DNA from: Leuconostoc suionicum
Lineage (GTDB): Bacteria; Bacillota; Bacilli; Lactobacillales; Lactobacillaceae
Assembly: GCF_001891125.1 (NCBI RefSeq)
Contig: NZ_CP015247.1
Span: 1,962,851 to 2,026,850 of the forward strand
Length of the DNA: 64,000 nucleotides
Direction of reading: 5' to 3'
Part shown: in pieces, positions 27,264 through 36,352 of the stretch
Numbering within the stretch: position 1 is the first letter of the stretch
Layout of the letters: each line of letters opens with the position of its first letter
Made by a program: the position numbers and the translations under genes
Notes under the pieces: model-generated
The model's database searches: none
Told to the model about the DNA's origin: nothing
The model's input: only the letters and a program-made list of their open reading frames with translations

Positions 27264-28434
27264 GTTTTAACTTTCTTTCTATTTCCTCAACTACCTGCTG
27301 TTGTGCTTCTTTTGTCGGCATTTTTGCTAATACTTCACCCATAAATCCACGAATAACCAATTTTCGAGCAACTTGTTCACTAATACCTCTACTCATTAAG
27401 TAGTACATCTGATTCTCATCAACACGACCAACTGAAGCCGCGTGACCGGCTGTAACATCGTTTTCATCAATCAATAATAGTGGATTAGCATCACCTCGTG
27501 CTCGACGGGACAACATCAAGACACGTGATTCTTGTTGCGCATCTGATCCCTTTGCACCCTTAATAATTTTCCCAATACCATTAAAAACTAATGTAGAACG
27601 ATTTAAAATGACCCCTCGTTGGAAAATATGTCCTAATGAATGACGACCTCGATTTAAGATAGTCGTTACAAGACCCTGAGTTTGTTTCTTTGTTGTCAGG
27701 CCAATAACATTTGTATGTGAGGTAGAACCTTCCCCATTCAATTGACTTGCTAAGCGAATAATAACATTTCCATCATTAAACTCGGCATTTTGCCAATCAA
27801 CTGTTGCGTGATTTCTTACTTCTGCCTCACGGTTAATAAAGGCTGTTGTTTGTTCTCCAAAAGAATCAATATTAGCATAAGTAACTTGAGCACCTGAATC
27901 GGCTATAACTTCAATAATAACCGAAGCTTTTGTTTTTTGAGTACCTATCGTATGCATCTCTTGCAGAATATCAACTTTAGCGTTCGAACCAATATAGACG
28001 AAAATTCGAGCAACCAAATCTTTGCCAGAAGTAGCCAAATGATTTAAGGTTAAATGTAAAACTTCGTCAAATTGAACATTTTCCGGAATATATACGAAAA
28101 TCCCCGTATTAAATTGGGCAAAGTTTTGAGCTGACAAACGATCCGTTGCTTTATCAATAACACTCCCAATCATCTTTTTAACAAGATCTGGATGCTCTGT
28201 TTTCGCTTGTACCATGCTCATCAACATCACCCCTTGAGCGGTCATCTTTTCTGTCAGATGTTGATATGTTGTCGATAGGCCACTAACTTCGATGCCATTC
28301 TTCTTATTTTTCATAAAGAACGATGTTGTAGCTTTATCTGTGGCTGGTATCATTTCATCAATCTGCCATGAATTATAGCGAACTTTGGCAAATGTAGGCA
28401 ACGGAAGAGATTGTATTACACTATTATCAACCAT
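27250..28434 (-). CDS. sufD: Fe-S cluster assembly protein SufD
   Basis: 394 residues, homologous to SufB in its C-terminal half (GHAASVGRVDENQMYYLMSRGI). Partner of SufB and SufC in the scaffold. The ATG at 28434 has GGAGG six bases before it; a TTG 15 bases upstream overlaps that ribosome site and is rejected. Its ribosome site lies within the end of sufC. Confidence 0.93.
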   Translation of the reverse strand: MVDNSVIQSLPLPTFAKVRYNSWQIDEMIPATDKATTSFFMKNKKNGIEVSGLSTTYQHLTEKMTAQGVMLMSMVQAKTEHPDLVKKMIGSVIDKATDRLSAQNFAQFNTGIFVYIPENVQFDEVLHLTLNHLATSGKDLVARIFVYIGSNAKVDILQEMHTIGTQKTKASVIIEVIADSGAQVTYANIDSFGEQTTAFINREAEVRNHATVDWQNAEFNDGNVIIRLASQLNGEGSTSHTNVIGLTTKKQTQGLVTTILNRGRHSLGHIFQRGVILNRSTLVFNGIGKIIKGAKGSDAQQESRVLMLSRRARGDANPLLLIDENDVTAGHAASVGRVDENQMYYLMSRGISEQVARKLVIRGFMGEVLAKMPTKEAQQQVVEEIERKLKHEDD

Positions 28435-28435
28435 A

Positions 28436-29236
28436 TCAATCCTCCACAAAATACGAATTCACATCTTCATCTGTTAAATGAACATTCAATCCAAGTTCAT
28501 CTCGCAAACCAGCATATCCTTCAGCTTCCAGCTTCTTGGCCAGCTCTGCACCACCTGTTTTGACAATTTTACCACCCATCATGACGTGGACAAAGTCTGG
28601 AACGATGTAATCAAGTAGTCGCTGATAATGTGTAATCATTAACGCACCAAATTCGCTAGAGCGCATTTCATTCACACCACGGGAAACGACCTTCAAGGCA
28701 TCAATATCTAATCCTGAATCAATCTCATCTAAAATAGCAATTTTAGGTTCAATCATCATCATTTGCAAAATTTCATTACGTTTTTTTTCACCACCAGAGA
28801 AACCCTCATTAAGATATCGTTCCGCCATTTCTTCAGACATAGATAAAAATTCACGCTTTTCATCAAGTTTTTCAATAAATGACATAATACCAATTTGATC
28901 ATCTTCCGGACGGCGTGCGTTAATTGCTGCCCGCATAAACTCAGCATTTGTTACGCCTTGAATTTCTGATGGATATTGCATAGCTAAGAATAGACCCGCA
29001 CGTGCACGCTGATCAACTGACATTTCAGCTAAATCTTGATCGTCAATGTAAATATGACCTTCAGTCACCTCATAGGCTGGATGCCCCATAATAGTTTGCG
29101 ATAACGTTGATTTTCCCGTTCCGTTTGGACCCATGATGGCATGAATTTCACCAGTATTAACAATTAAGTTAACTCCCTTTAAAATTTCTTTTCCTTCTAC
29201 TGAAACGTGTAAGTTTTCAACCTTGAGTGTTGCCAT
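28436..29236 (-). CDS. sufC: Fe-S cluster assembly ATPase SufC
   Basis: 266 residues, soluble ABC ATPase. Walker A GPNGTGKSTL, signature GFSGGEKKRNEI, Walker B KIAILDEIDSGLD and the H-loop MITHYQR are present. It energises the SufBCD scaffold. The start overlaps the end of the preceding regulator gene by 20 bases, so regulator and SUF genes form one transcript. Confidence 0.96.
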   Translation of the reverse strand: MATLKVENLHVSVEGKEILKGVNLIVNTGEIHAIMGPNGTGKSTLSQTIMGHPAYEVTEGHIYIDDQDLAEMSVDQRARAGLFLAMQYPSEIQGVTNAEFMRAAINARRPEDDQIGIMSFIEKLDEKREFLSMSEEMAERYLNEGFSGGEKKRNEILQMMMIEPKIAILDEIDSGLDIDALKVVSRGVNEMRSSEFGALMITHYQRLLDYIVPDFVHVMMGGKIVKTGGAELAKKLEAEGYAGLRDELGLNVHLTDEDVNSYFVED

Positions 29237-30080
29237 TGTTGTTTTCCCCTTTTCGTTGACTGATCTTTTTTAAAATGTCTTCGTTCTTATGTATTTTAGC
29301 AATTACACGTGCATTTTCAATCATTTCATTCACAATAAAATCTTGACTATGCCACGTATCACTTGCCTGTACCAATAGCCAAAAAAAGTTTTCCAAGAAA
29401 TACGTGCTGTCACTTGCGTTTGCCAAATCAATGCCATAAGTTGCCAACATCATAGCATATTTGTAGTTTTTAATCGACATTTGGTATTGAGCTAACAGAT
29501 AAACAATCGCGGCTTGACATCCTGAATGATCCACCGTTGATGTTTCTTTCTGATATCGCCACACATCTTCAAAAGCTTGTTGTGCCTCATGAAATTGGCC
29601 ACGTTGATAATAATAATGGCTTGTTATAGCATAAAATAACAACTTGTGAGATTTGTTAAGTCCAGCAATATTAATTTTTTTAATCACTCGCTTTGCTGCG
29701 GAACAATCCTTTTTTAAAATAACTGAAGAAAAATATTGAGCAATTTGATACATAGGTTGTTCATTATCTAGTAATTTATCAACCTCTACTTGACTCATTA
29801 ACTGCTCAAACTGTGAAATATTTTGATAAAAAAGTTCTTGCATCGCTTGCGTTAAGACTTCTTCATTATGTGTCTGACGAGCGGTCACATTGATAGGAAA
29901 AACATCATTTAATGTCAAACCTAGTCTTTCACATAAGGCAATCATGATATCGAAAGCCGGAACTTGCTGATGTTTTTCAAATTTTGATAGCGTAGCTTGT
30001 GTGCAAATATCAGCACAAAGTACCATTTGTGATATCTTTAAGCGTTTTCTAGTATTAATAAATTTGTCTATATTAATCAT
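29217..30080 (-). CDS. XRE-type HTH regulator with TPR-like C-terminus (Rgg/RNPP-like)
   Basis: 287 residues. Residues about 4-62 form an XRE helix-turn-helix (TRKRLKISQMVLCADICTQATLSKFEKHQQVP); the remaining 220 are all-helical repeats like those of Rgg/PlcR peptide-responsive regulators. It is the first gene of the SUF transcript, overlapping sufC, and is itself downstream of an Ile/Leu attenuator. Whether it senses a peptide, and whether it controls suf, ilvD or other genes, is unknown; no small pheromone gene is evident next to it. Confidence 0.75.
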   Translation of the reverse strand: MINIDKFINTRKRLKISQMVLCADICTQATLSKFEKHQQVPAFDIMIALCERLGLTLNDVFPINVTARQTHNEEVLTQAMQELFYQNISQFEQLMSQVEVDKLLDNEQPMYQIAQYFSSVILKKDCSAAKRVIKKINIAGLNKSHKLLFYAITSHYYYQRGQFHEAQQAFEDVWRYQKETSTVDHSGCQAAIVYLLAQYQMSIKNYKYAMMLATYGIDLANASDSTYFLENFFWLLVQASDTWHSQDFIVNEMIENARVIAKIHKNEDILKKISQRKGENNNGNTQG

Positions 30081-30104
30081 TGATCCCCCAATCCTATGAA
30101 AAAA

Positions 30105-30134
30105 GGCACCTAACTGCTTTCACAGTTAGGTGCC
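30105..30134 (-). terminator. Attenuator terminator of the SUF leader
   Basis: Perfect 12-bp stem (GGCACCTAACTG with its complement), 6-base loop, T-run on the minus strand, 19 bases before the regulator start codon. The 5' arm can pair instead with CAGTTGGG at 30156-30149 (one G-U pair). Confidence 0.88.
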
Positions 30135-30148
30135 TGAACAAAAAATGT

Positions 30149-30207
30149 CCCAACTGTCTACTAAATCTAAAACGGTTAGTAGACGTTAACTCAAAATAAC
30201 CTACTAA
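30149..30207 (-). promoter_or_regulatory. Mutually exclusive hairpins of the SUF leader
   Basis: Minus-strand TTAGTAG (30207-30201), GTCTACTAA (30184-30176) and TTAGTAGAC (30164-30156, running on into AGTTGGG). The middle word pairs with either flank, and the last word overlaps the antiterminator arm. Confidence 0.7.
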
Positions 30208-30210
30208 TCA

Positions 30211-30267
30211 TCAATTGAGAAGAAGGATAATGAGAATGTTGTTTAATTTTTTTATTTTTTTATTCAT
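30211..30267 (-). CDS. Ile/Leu-rich leader peptide before the SUF operon
   Basis: 18 codons, MNKKIKKLNN followed by ILIILLLN, then TGA: three Ile and four Leu codons in a row at the stalling position. The stop codon is three bases before the first hairpin arm. No strong Shine-Dalgarno is visible. The peptide start, run position and following hairpins match the permease leader at 14928-14984 almost codon for codon. Confidence 0.72.
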   Translation of the reverse strand: MNKKIKKLNNILIILLLN

Positions 30268-30313
30268 ATGTAATTTTTGTTTCTGAGCAATAACTCACGA
30301 TAATATTAAAATA

Positions 30314-30342
30314 ATTATATTCCTATAATTTATAAATGTCAA
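30314..30342 (-). promoter_or_regulatory. Promoter of the SUF leader
   Basis: TTGACA-17-TATAAT, both perfect; start of transcription near 30307, about 40 nt before the leader peptide. Confidence 0.8.
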
Positions 30343-30436
30343 ACGTTATCAGAACTATTCAAGGCAGATTTGATATGTTATACACCTAAATTAAACTTGT
30401 GACTGATTATTTTGTTAGAAAATATAAATTTGGAAT

Positions 30437-30470
30437 AGTTCATTGACAATTGAACTTATACCCCTATACT
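30437..30470 (+). promoter_or_regulatory. ilvD promoter with an overlapping inverted repeat
   Basis: TTGACA-16-TATACT at 30443-30470. The -35 box is bracketed by AGTTCA (30437-30442) and TGAACT (30451-30456), an inverted repeat well placed for a repressor or an activator. No attenuator follows; the leader is only about 42 nt. Confidence 0.6.
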
Positions 30471-30518
30471 CAAATTAGTAAAAACATATTAAAATTAGAA
30501 ATTGCGGAGAAATATTTC

Positions 30519-32261
30519 ATGACAGATACTTTTTCATTTAATGTAAATAGTGATGATCTACAAAAACGATCTGATCACATCAAGATGGGAATTCATCAAG
30601 CCCCAGCCCGCTCGTTACTATATGCGACCGGTCAAGTTAGTAACCCAGAAGATATGAAAAAACCTTTCATAGCTATCTGTAACTCATATGTAGAGATTAT
30701 CCCTGGTCACGTTCATTTACGTGAATTAGCTGATGTTGCAAAACAAGCCATCCGTGATGCTGGTGGTATTCCATTTGAATTCAATACAATTGGTGTTGAT
30801 GATGGAATTGCTATGGGTCACTTGGGTATGCGTTATTCCTTACCTTCTCGTGAATTGATTGCTGACTCAGCCGAAACTGTCATTACCGCACACTGGTTTG
30901 ATGGCGTATTTTTCTTACCAAACTGTGACAAAATCACTCCTGGTATGATTATGGCCTCGTTACGTTGTAATGTACCCTCCGTATTCGTTTCTGGTGGGCC
31001 AATGAAGGCTGGACTAGATCCACAAGGAAAAGCAACAACATTGTCTTCAATGTTTGAAGCTGTTGGCGCATTCAAATCTGGTTTAATGAACGAAGAAGAA
31101 TTCTTAGAAATGGAACAAAATGCATGCCCAACTTGTGGTTCTTGTGCTGGTATGTTTACAGCTAATTCAATGAACACTTTAATGGAAGTTATGGGTATCG
31201 CGCTGCCTTTCAATGGTACAGCGTTAGCCATTTCTGATGAACGACGTGACCTTATTCGCGATGGTGCCAAACAACTAATGCGCATGGTTAAAGAAAATGT
31301 TAAGCCACGTGATTTAATTACAAAAGAAGCACTTGATGACGCTATGGCACTCGACATGGCTATGGGTGGATCAACAAATACTGTGTTGCATGTTTTGTCC
31401 ATCGCTCATGAAGCTGGTATTGACTATGATCAAGCAGACATCAATGAAATCGCTAAAAAGGTTCCTTATTTATCTAAGATCGCGCCTTCATCAAAATGGG
31501 CCATGGAAGATGTCCACAAAGCTGGTGGCGTACCCGCTATCATAAATGAACTAATTCGTATGGGTGGCGTCTTACATCCCGACCGTATGACAGTTACCGG
31601 AAAAACTTTACGTGAGAATGTTGCTGATCATGAAATTCTCAATGATGAAATCATCCGTAAGTTTGATGTTAACCCATACTCCAAGCAAGGTGGATTATCA
31701 ATATTATATGGAAATTTGGCACCAAAAGGCTCAGTTATTAAAGCAGGTGGTGTTGATCCAAGTATTAAAATATTTACCGGTGAAGCAATTGTGTTCGATT
31801 CTGAACAGGAGGCTGTTGATGCTATTGATGCTGGTAAAATTCATGCTGGACACGTAGTTATTATCAGATATGAAGGACCTAAGGGTGGTCCCGGTATGCC
31901 TGAGATGCTTGGACCAACATCCGCAATCACAGGAATGGGACTTGGAAAAGAAGTCGCATTGGTTACAGATGGTCGTTTTTCAGGTGCATCTCGTGGTATT
32001 TCAGTCGGGCATGTTAGTCCTGAAGCTGCCGATGATGGACCAATAGCGCTTGTTGAAAATGGTGATCAAATTACAATTGATCTTGTCAAACGCACAATGC
32101 ATTTGCATGTGGAAAACGATGAACTGGAACAACGCCACAAACAATTAAAGCCATTTGTTCCTAAAATTAGAAAAGGATGGATGGCACGCTATCAAGCCCT
32201 CGTAACCTCTGCAAATACAGGTGCTGTATTAAAGGGAGCAGATGAACTTTTCCCAAACTAA
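30519..32261 (+). CDS. ilvD: Dihydroxy-acid dehydratase
   Basis: 580 residues; converts dihydroxy acids to the 2-keto acids of valine and isoleucine. Fe-S cysteines appear in NCDKITPGM and [39 protein letters not shown] near the C-terminus is diagnostic. The ATG at 30519 has GGAG eight bases upstream; an in-frame start at 30450 lies within the promoter and is rejected. It is divergent from the SUF operon and followed by a DUF59 gene, fitting an enzyme that depends on Fe-S delivery. No other ilv gene is in the window. Confidence 0.96.
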   Translation: MTDTFSFNVNSDDLQKRSDHIKMGIHQAPARSLLYATGQVSNPEDMKKPFIAICNSYVEIIPGHVHLRELADVAKQAIRDAGGIPFEFNTIGVDDGIAMGHLGMRYSLPSRELIADSAETVITAHWFDGVFFLPNCDKITPGMIMASLRCNVPSVFVSGGPMKAGLDPQGKATTLSSMFEAVGAFKSGLMNEEEFLEMEQNACPTCGSCAGMFTANSMNTLMEVMGIALPFNGTALAISDERRDLIRDGAKQLMRMVKENVKPRDLITKEALDDAMALDMAMGGSTNTVLHVLSIAHEAGIDYDQADINEIAKKVPYLSKIAPSSKWAMEDVHKAGGVPAIINELIRMGGVLHPDRMTVTGKTLRENVADHEILNDEIIRKFDVNPYSKQGGLSILYGNLAPKGSVIKAGGVDPSIKIFTGEAIVFDSEQEAVDAIDAGKIHAGHVVIIRYEGPKGGPGMPEMLGPTSAITGMGLGKEVALVTDGRFSGASRGISVGHVSPEAADDGPIALVENGDQITIDLVKRTMHLHVENDELEQRHKQLKPFVPKIRKGWMARYQALVTSANTGAVLKGADELFPN

Positions 32262-32294
32262 AGCTTTATCTTACCAGTAATAAAGGACTGACCC

Positions 32295-32615
32295 ATGGAA
32301 AATAAAACACAAGAACTACAAGACCAGATGTTAGAAGCCCTATCACAAGTAATTGACCCAGAACTACGTTGCGATATTGTCAGTTTGGGATTGGTCTATG
32401 GATTAGCCATGGATGAAAATGGTCATGTCACCGTCAAACTTACTTTAACAACCATGGGTTGTCCGTTAACTGCGGTATTAGACACAATGATTACGCGCGC
32501 TTTACTGGCAATCGATGCTGTCAATAGTGTCAAGATCGACTTAGTTTGGGAACCAGCATGGTCTCCTGATAGAATGAGCCGTTATGCAAAAATGGTTTTA
32601 GGTGTCCATAGTTAA
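32295..32615 (+). CDS. DUF59/MIP18-family protein, second copy
   Basis: 106 residues and a clear paralogue of the SufT-like protein at 23863-24168: both contain VIDPELR, LTTMGCPL and WEPAWxxDRMSRYAKM. It is 33 bp behind ilvD and probably co-transcribed, which suggests a dedicated maturation partner for IlvD. The start codon follows AAAGGACTGACCC. Confidence 0.87.
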   Translation: MENKTQELQDQMLEALSQVIDPELRCDIVSLGLVYGLAMDENGHVTVKLTLTTMGCPLTAVLDTMITRALLAIDAVNSVKIDLVWEPAWSPDRMSRYAKMVLGVHS

Positions 32616-32652
32616 AAACACCATCCTTACTTCAAGTTACCGGGAGAGTAAT

Positions 32653-33628
32653 ATGAATACAATTAAATCGCTTTCAAAATTTCTTACCAAATTTTTCACC
32701 GTCTTTGTTATTTTAGTAGCCTTAGCGGCTATTTTCATTCCTAGGCCTGGCACATCACTTGCTACAACAAAAGTGGGTAACCTCTCAGCCGTATCAATAT
32801 TGCTGATGATTGTTTTGTTTGGCATGGGGATCACTTTAACACCAACTGACTTTAAAAGAGTAGCTCGAAATCCATTACAAATTATTTTGGGAACAATCGC
32901 ACACTACGTCATTATGCCCTTAATTGCTTTTTTATTAGTACACCTTTTTGGATTAACAGGTTTGGATTAACAGGTGCTGCTGCCGTTGGGGTGATATTGG
33001 TGGGATCAGCTCCATCTGGCACTTCCTCTAACGTTATGTCGTTTTTATCTGGCGGTGATGTTGCACTTGATGTTTCAATCGGCCTACTTTCTACATTGTT
33101 AGCACCTATCATGATTCCAACACTATTGAAACTGTTGGCTGGCAAATGGGTGCATGTTCCTTTTACATCAATGTTCTTTTCAGCATTTCAAATTGTTGTC
33201 ATTCCTATCGTACTAGGTGTCATTGTTCACATGATTTTTAAAGAACACGTACAAAAAGTGATTGAATTATGCCCTTGATATCACAAGTCGCTATATTAGT
33301 AATTATTTTAGCCGTGTTGTCAGCTAATTCTAAAACCATTTTGGCAGTTTCAACCTTAATTTTAGTGCCCGTTATTATATTACACAATTTATTAGGCTAC
33401 TTACTAGGCTATGGTTTCTCAAAAATGATGAAAATGAAGACGCCTCAACAAAAGGCAATCACCTTCGAAGTTGGTATGCAAGATTCTGCGCTTGCCTCTA
33501 CATTAGCCATCTCATTCTTTGAACCAGCTTCGGCTATTGCCGCAGTTATGTTCTCCGTATGGCACAATATCTCCGGTTCAGTATTAGCCTCTCTTTGGAA
33601 GAATCATACAGATAATACACAAGACTAA
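32653..33628 (+). pseudogene. Broken BASS-family (bile acid:sodium symporter type) transporter
   Basis: Three frames must be joined. The N-terminal part (from the ATG at 32653, ribosome site GGGAGAG) stops at 32970 after LTGLD. The cause is a 14-bp tandem duplication, TTGGATTAACAGGT twice near 32949-32976; removing one copy restores the frame into GLTGAAAVGVILVGSAPSG. A second break near 33268 (IEL then MPLISQ) is explained by one lost A. The remainder runs to 33628. The BASS family takes up organic anions such as keto acids or pantoate; next to ilvD a keto-acid role was possible. Two separate lesions make a sequencing error unlikely for both. Confidence 0.8.
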
Positions 33629-33638
33629 AAATACTTTT

Positions 33639-33669
33639 AAAAGGACGATGCTATAAGCACCGTCCTTTT
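33639..33669 (+). terminator. Terminator after the ilvD unit
   Basis: AAAAGGACG/CGTCCTTTT outer stem with an inner GC/GC hairpin and a T-run. Confidence 0.8.
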
Positions 33670-33692
33670 TATTTAATAACTAATTTCTATAT

Positions 33693-34682
33693 TTATCGCA
33701 AAATTTCATTTTCAGTGAAACCACCATTAACCATTGTCACAGCATCGTTTAAGGCCATTTCAACCATATTTTTAATTGCGGTATCTGTGTAAAAGGCAAT
33801 ATGTGGTGATAACAGAAAGTTATCATACTGGAGTAATCGTTGTATATCTGCAGGCAATTTTGTCGTAGGCTGCTTTTGATTCATAAAATCATTTTCATTT
33901 GGTGCCACATCAAAGGCTGCACCTGCTAGCAGCCCTGACTGAAGGGCTTTTTCCAACTCAACCATATCAACAATTTCGCCACGTGCAAAATTCAACATAA
34001 TTGTTCCTGGCTGAATCTTGGCAAAGAAATTCTTATCTGCCATACCACGTGTTTCGTCATTTAAAGGCGTATGAAAGCTAATCACATCTGCTCGAGACAA
34101 AGCATCATCTAGTGTCGTATAAACTACAAATGGTTCATTCTGAGCTCGATAAACAGGGTCAACGCCTAACACTGTCGCCCCCAGCGCATGAAGCATTTCT
34201 GCAAGTGCCGTTCCAATACGCCCCACACCGATTACAGCGACAGTTAAATTATGAATTTCTCGTGCTTGCCCGCCAGCTGCCCAAGTGTAATCTCCTACTG
34301 CCATAGCACGTTCAAATTTCTTGTTATGACGAATCAAGTTAAAAAGTTGCGTCAATGTGTATTCTGCAATTGCTCGGGGTGAATAAGCTGCAACATTCGA
34401 TAGGCGAATATTATTAGCAAACGCTTCTGGTAAATTTAGCACGTCATAACCGACTTGTCGAATAGCGATTTGTTTAATATTGAATTGAGCAAGTTGATTG
34501 TAAATTGGTGCATTAATTGCTGTCGTTTGCTGTGTAGTAATAGCATCAAACCCTTTAGCACGTTCTACCGTACTTTCATCAAGCGGTTGGTCAATAGTCA
34601 CAACTTCATGCCCAGTCTTCTCAATCCATTTCTTTACATATGGTAATTCATCTGACACTGTATTGTACATTAAAATTTTCAT
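33693..34682 (-). CDS. D-2-hydroxyacid dehydrogenase, D-lactate dehydrogenase family
   Basis: 329 residues. AVIGVGRIGTALAEML is the NAD site; Arg of NFARGEIVD, Glu of the PNENDF region and His of SPHIAFYT form the catalytic set. The family includes D-LDH and D-2-hydroxyisocaproate dehydrogenase. It differs much from the main Leuconostoc D-LDH as I recall it, so reduction of a branched keto acid is a reasonable alternative, given the neighbouring pathway. The ATG at 34682 has GGAGGG just upstream; a TTG at 34694 is rejected. Confidence 0.82.
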   Translation of the reverse strand: MKILMYNTVSDELPYVKKWIEKTGHEVVTIDQPLDESTVERAKGFDAITTQQTTAINAPIYNQLAQFNIKQIAIRQVGYDVLNLPEAFANNIRLSNVAAYSPRAIAEYTLTQLFNLIRHNKKFERAMAVGDYTWAAGGQAREIHNLTVAVIGVGRIGTALAEMLHALGATVLGVDPVYRAQNEPFVVYTTLDDALSRADVISFHTPLNDETRGMADKNFFAKIQPGTIMLNFARGEIVDMVELEKALQSGLLAGAAFDVAPNENDFMNQKQPTTKLPADIQRLLQYDNFLLSPHIAFYTDTAIKNMVEMALNDAVTMVNGGFTENEILR

Positions 34683-34712
34683 GATACCCTCCAAATGTGT
34701 GCTAAGAATAGT

Positions 34713-35960
34713 TTATTTCACCGTACCCAAGAAATACTTCTTTTTACCACGACGAACCAATACAAACTTTCCATCATAATGTTTTGTTGGGTCAATTTCA
34801 AAGTTAAGGTCTGTCACTCTCTCACCACTAATTGTTATCGCACCATTTGTGACATCTTCCCGAGCTTGACGTTTTGACTTTTCTACTTCTCCGTCAACTA
34901 AGAAATCGACAATATTCTTTTTCTCTGAAGTAATATCAAAACTTGGAACACCACCAAATGCATCTGCAATGTCTGCTGCTGAAAGATCGGCAACGTCACC
35001 ACTAAATAGTGCAGCAGACAATTTTTCTGCATCTACAACCGCTTGTTCTCCATGAACGAACTTAGTCACTTCTTGTGCCAAACGTTTCTGTGCTACTCGG
35101 CCACCAGGATTGTTTTTTGACTCTTGTTCAAGTGCGTTAATTTCATCAACCCCCAAGAATGTAAAGTACTTCAAATACTTCACAACATCCTCATCACTTT
35201 GGTTAAACCAAAATTGGTAAAAAGTGTAAGGAGAAGTTTTTTCTGGATTTAACCAAATAGCATTCCCTTCTGATTTTCCAAATTTTTTGCCAGATGAATC
35301 TGTCATCAAAGGAATTGTCAAACCAAATGCTTTCGCATCATTGCCTTCAATTGAATGAATTAAATCAATACCAGATGTGATATTACCCCATTGGTCTGAT
35401 CCACCAATTTGTAATTGAACATTTTGGCGGCGCCACAATTCATGGAAATCAATGCCTTGTAAAATTTGATATGTGAATTCTGTAAATGAAATACCAGTTT
35501 CTAAACGAGATGCAACCACATCCTTTTTTAACATTACATTAATAGAAAAAAGCTTTCCATAATCACGTAAAAAGTCTGTTAACGTTAACTTTCCAAGCCA
35601 ATCATTATTATTTACAATAGCCGTGTTGGCATCCCCAAATAATTTAGTTACTTGTTCGGTAATGCCTTTTTCATTTTCATGTAATTGTTCTGGTGATAAT
35701 AATTGACGCTCTGTAGTTGGTCGAGGATCCCCAATGGCTCCCGTTCCACCACCAATGATAATAACCGCTTTACCACCAGCATTTTGGAAACGCTTTAGTA
35801 CCATGAATGGAATCAAATGCCCCAAATGTAATGAATCAGCTGTTGGGTCTGTTCCCACATACGCGCCAATTTCACCTGATTGCATTGCATTAATCAATCC
35901 CTCTTCATCAGTAACTTGATTTAGCGCACCGCGCCACTTTAAATCTTCAATAAAATTCAT
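34713..35960 (-). CDS. tyrS: Tyrosyl-tRNA synthetase
   Basis: 415 residues, class I synthetase. HLGH (the HIGH motif) in the first 50 residues, KFGKSEGNA (the KMSKS motif) about residue 230, and a C-terminal S4 RNA-binding domain. AAAGGAGATAACG precedes the ATG. Expression is controlled by the T-box leader directly upstream. Confidence 0.97.
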   Translation of the reverse strand: MNFIEDLKWRGALNQVTDEEGLINAMQSGEIGAYVGTDPTADSLHLGHLIPFMVLKRFQNAGGKAVIIIGGGTGAIGDPRPTTERQLLSPEQLHENEKGITEQVTKLFGDANTAIVNNNDWLGKLTLTDFLRDYGKLFSINVMLKKDVVASRLETGISFTEFTYQILQGIDFHELWRRQNVQLQIGGSDQWGNITSGIDLIHSIEGNDAKAFGLTIPLMTDSSGKKFGKSEGNAIWLNPEKTSPYTFYQFWFNQSDEDVVKYLKYFTFLGVDEINALEQESKNNPGGRVAQKRLAQEVTKFVHGEQAVVDAEKLSAALFSGDVADLSAADIADAFGGVPSFDITSEKKNIVDFLVDGEVEKSKRQAREDVTNGAITISGERVTDLNFEIDPTKHYDGKFVLVRRGKKKYFLGTVK

Positions 35961-35983
35961 CGTTATCTCCTTTAATTACAGAA

Positions 35984-36175
35984 AAAATCGTCCTAATCTA
36001 AATAGACTAGGACGATTTTCACCGTGGTACCACCTAAATTGTAAGTCATCGGACCTACCACTTAATATGCCTTATCGCGGCACACGTCATTGATTTACAC
36101 ACTGTGTAACTCAACAATACCCACGGATTAGCTCACAGCAACCGCTAACTCTCTTTGACACGCATGGTATTATCT
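35984..36175 (-). promoter_or_regulatory. T-box riboswitch of tyrS
   Basis: The T-box core word AGGTGGTACCACGG is present (plus-strand 36021-36035), followed on the minus strand by a 12-bp terminator stem at 35984-36019 with a T-run. Stem I elements lie further upstream. A TAC triplet in the GAGTTACACAG segment fits a tyrosine specifier. Uncharged tRNA-Tyr would favour readthrough. An extended -10 (TGGTATAAT) at about 36197-36205 is the promoter. Confidence 0.93.
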
Positions 36176-36256
36176 TTATCAGCGTAATGAATGTTTTTAT
36201 TATACCAGAATTTCAGATAAATAGGACATTTTAATTTTACAAGAAAACGATAAGAA

Positions 36257-36272
36257 TGTTTCATGTGAAACA
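36257..36272. promoter_or_regulatory. parS-like palindrome
   Basis: TGTTTCATGTGAAACA differs by one base from the parS consensus; it is embedded in a longer inverted repeat AAGAATGTTTCA/TGAAACATTCTT that could also act as a terminator stem. Confidence 0.4.
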
Positions 36273-36352
36273 TTCTTATAACCGCCTATAACACATTACT
36301 TTGACAACCACAGTAATATGTTATATTATGTAGCTATAAGAGGTAACTGCAT

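Noticed and set aside
35984..36019. Inverted repeat near tyrS considered as an IS end
   Set aside because: It is the terminator of the T-box leader, next to the T-box word.
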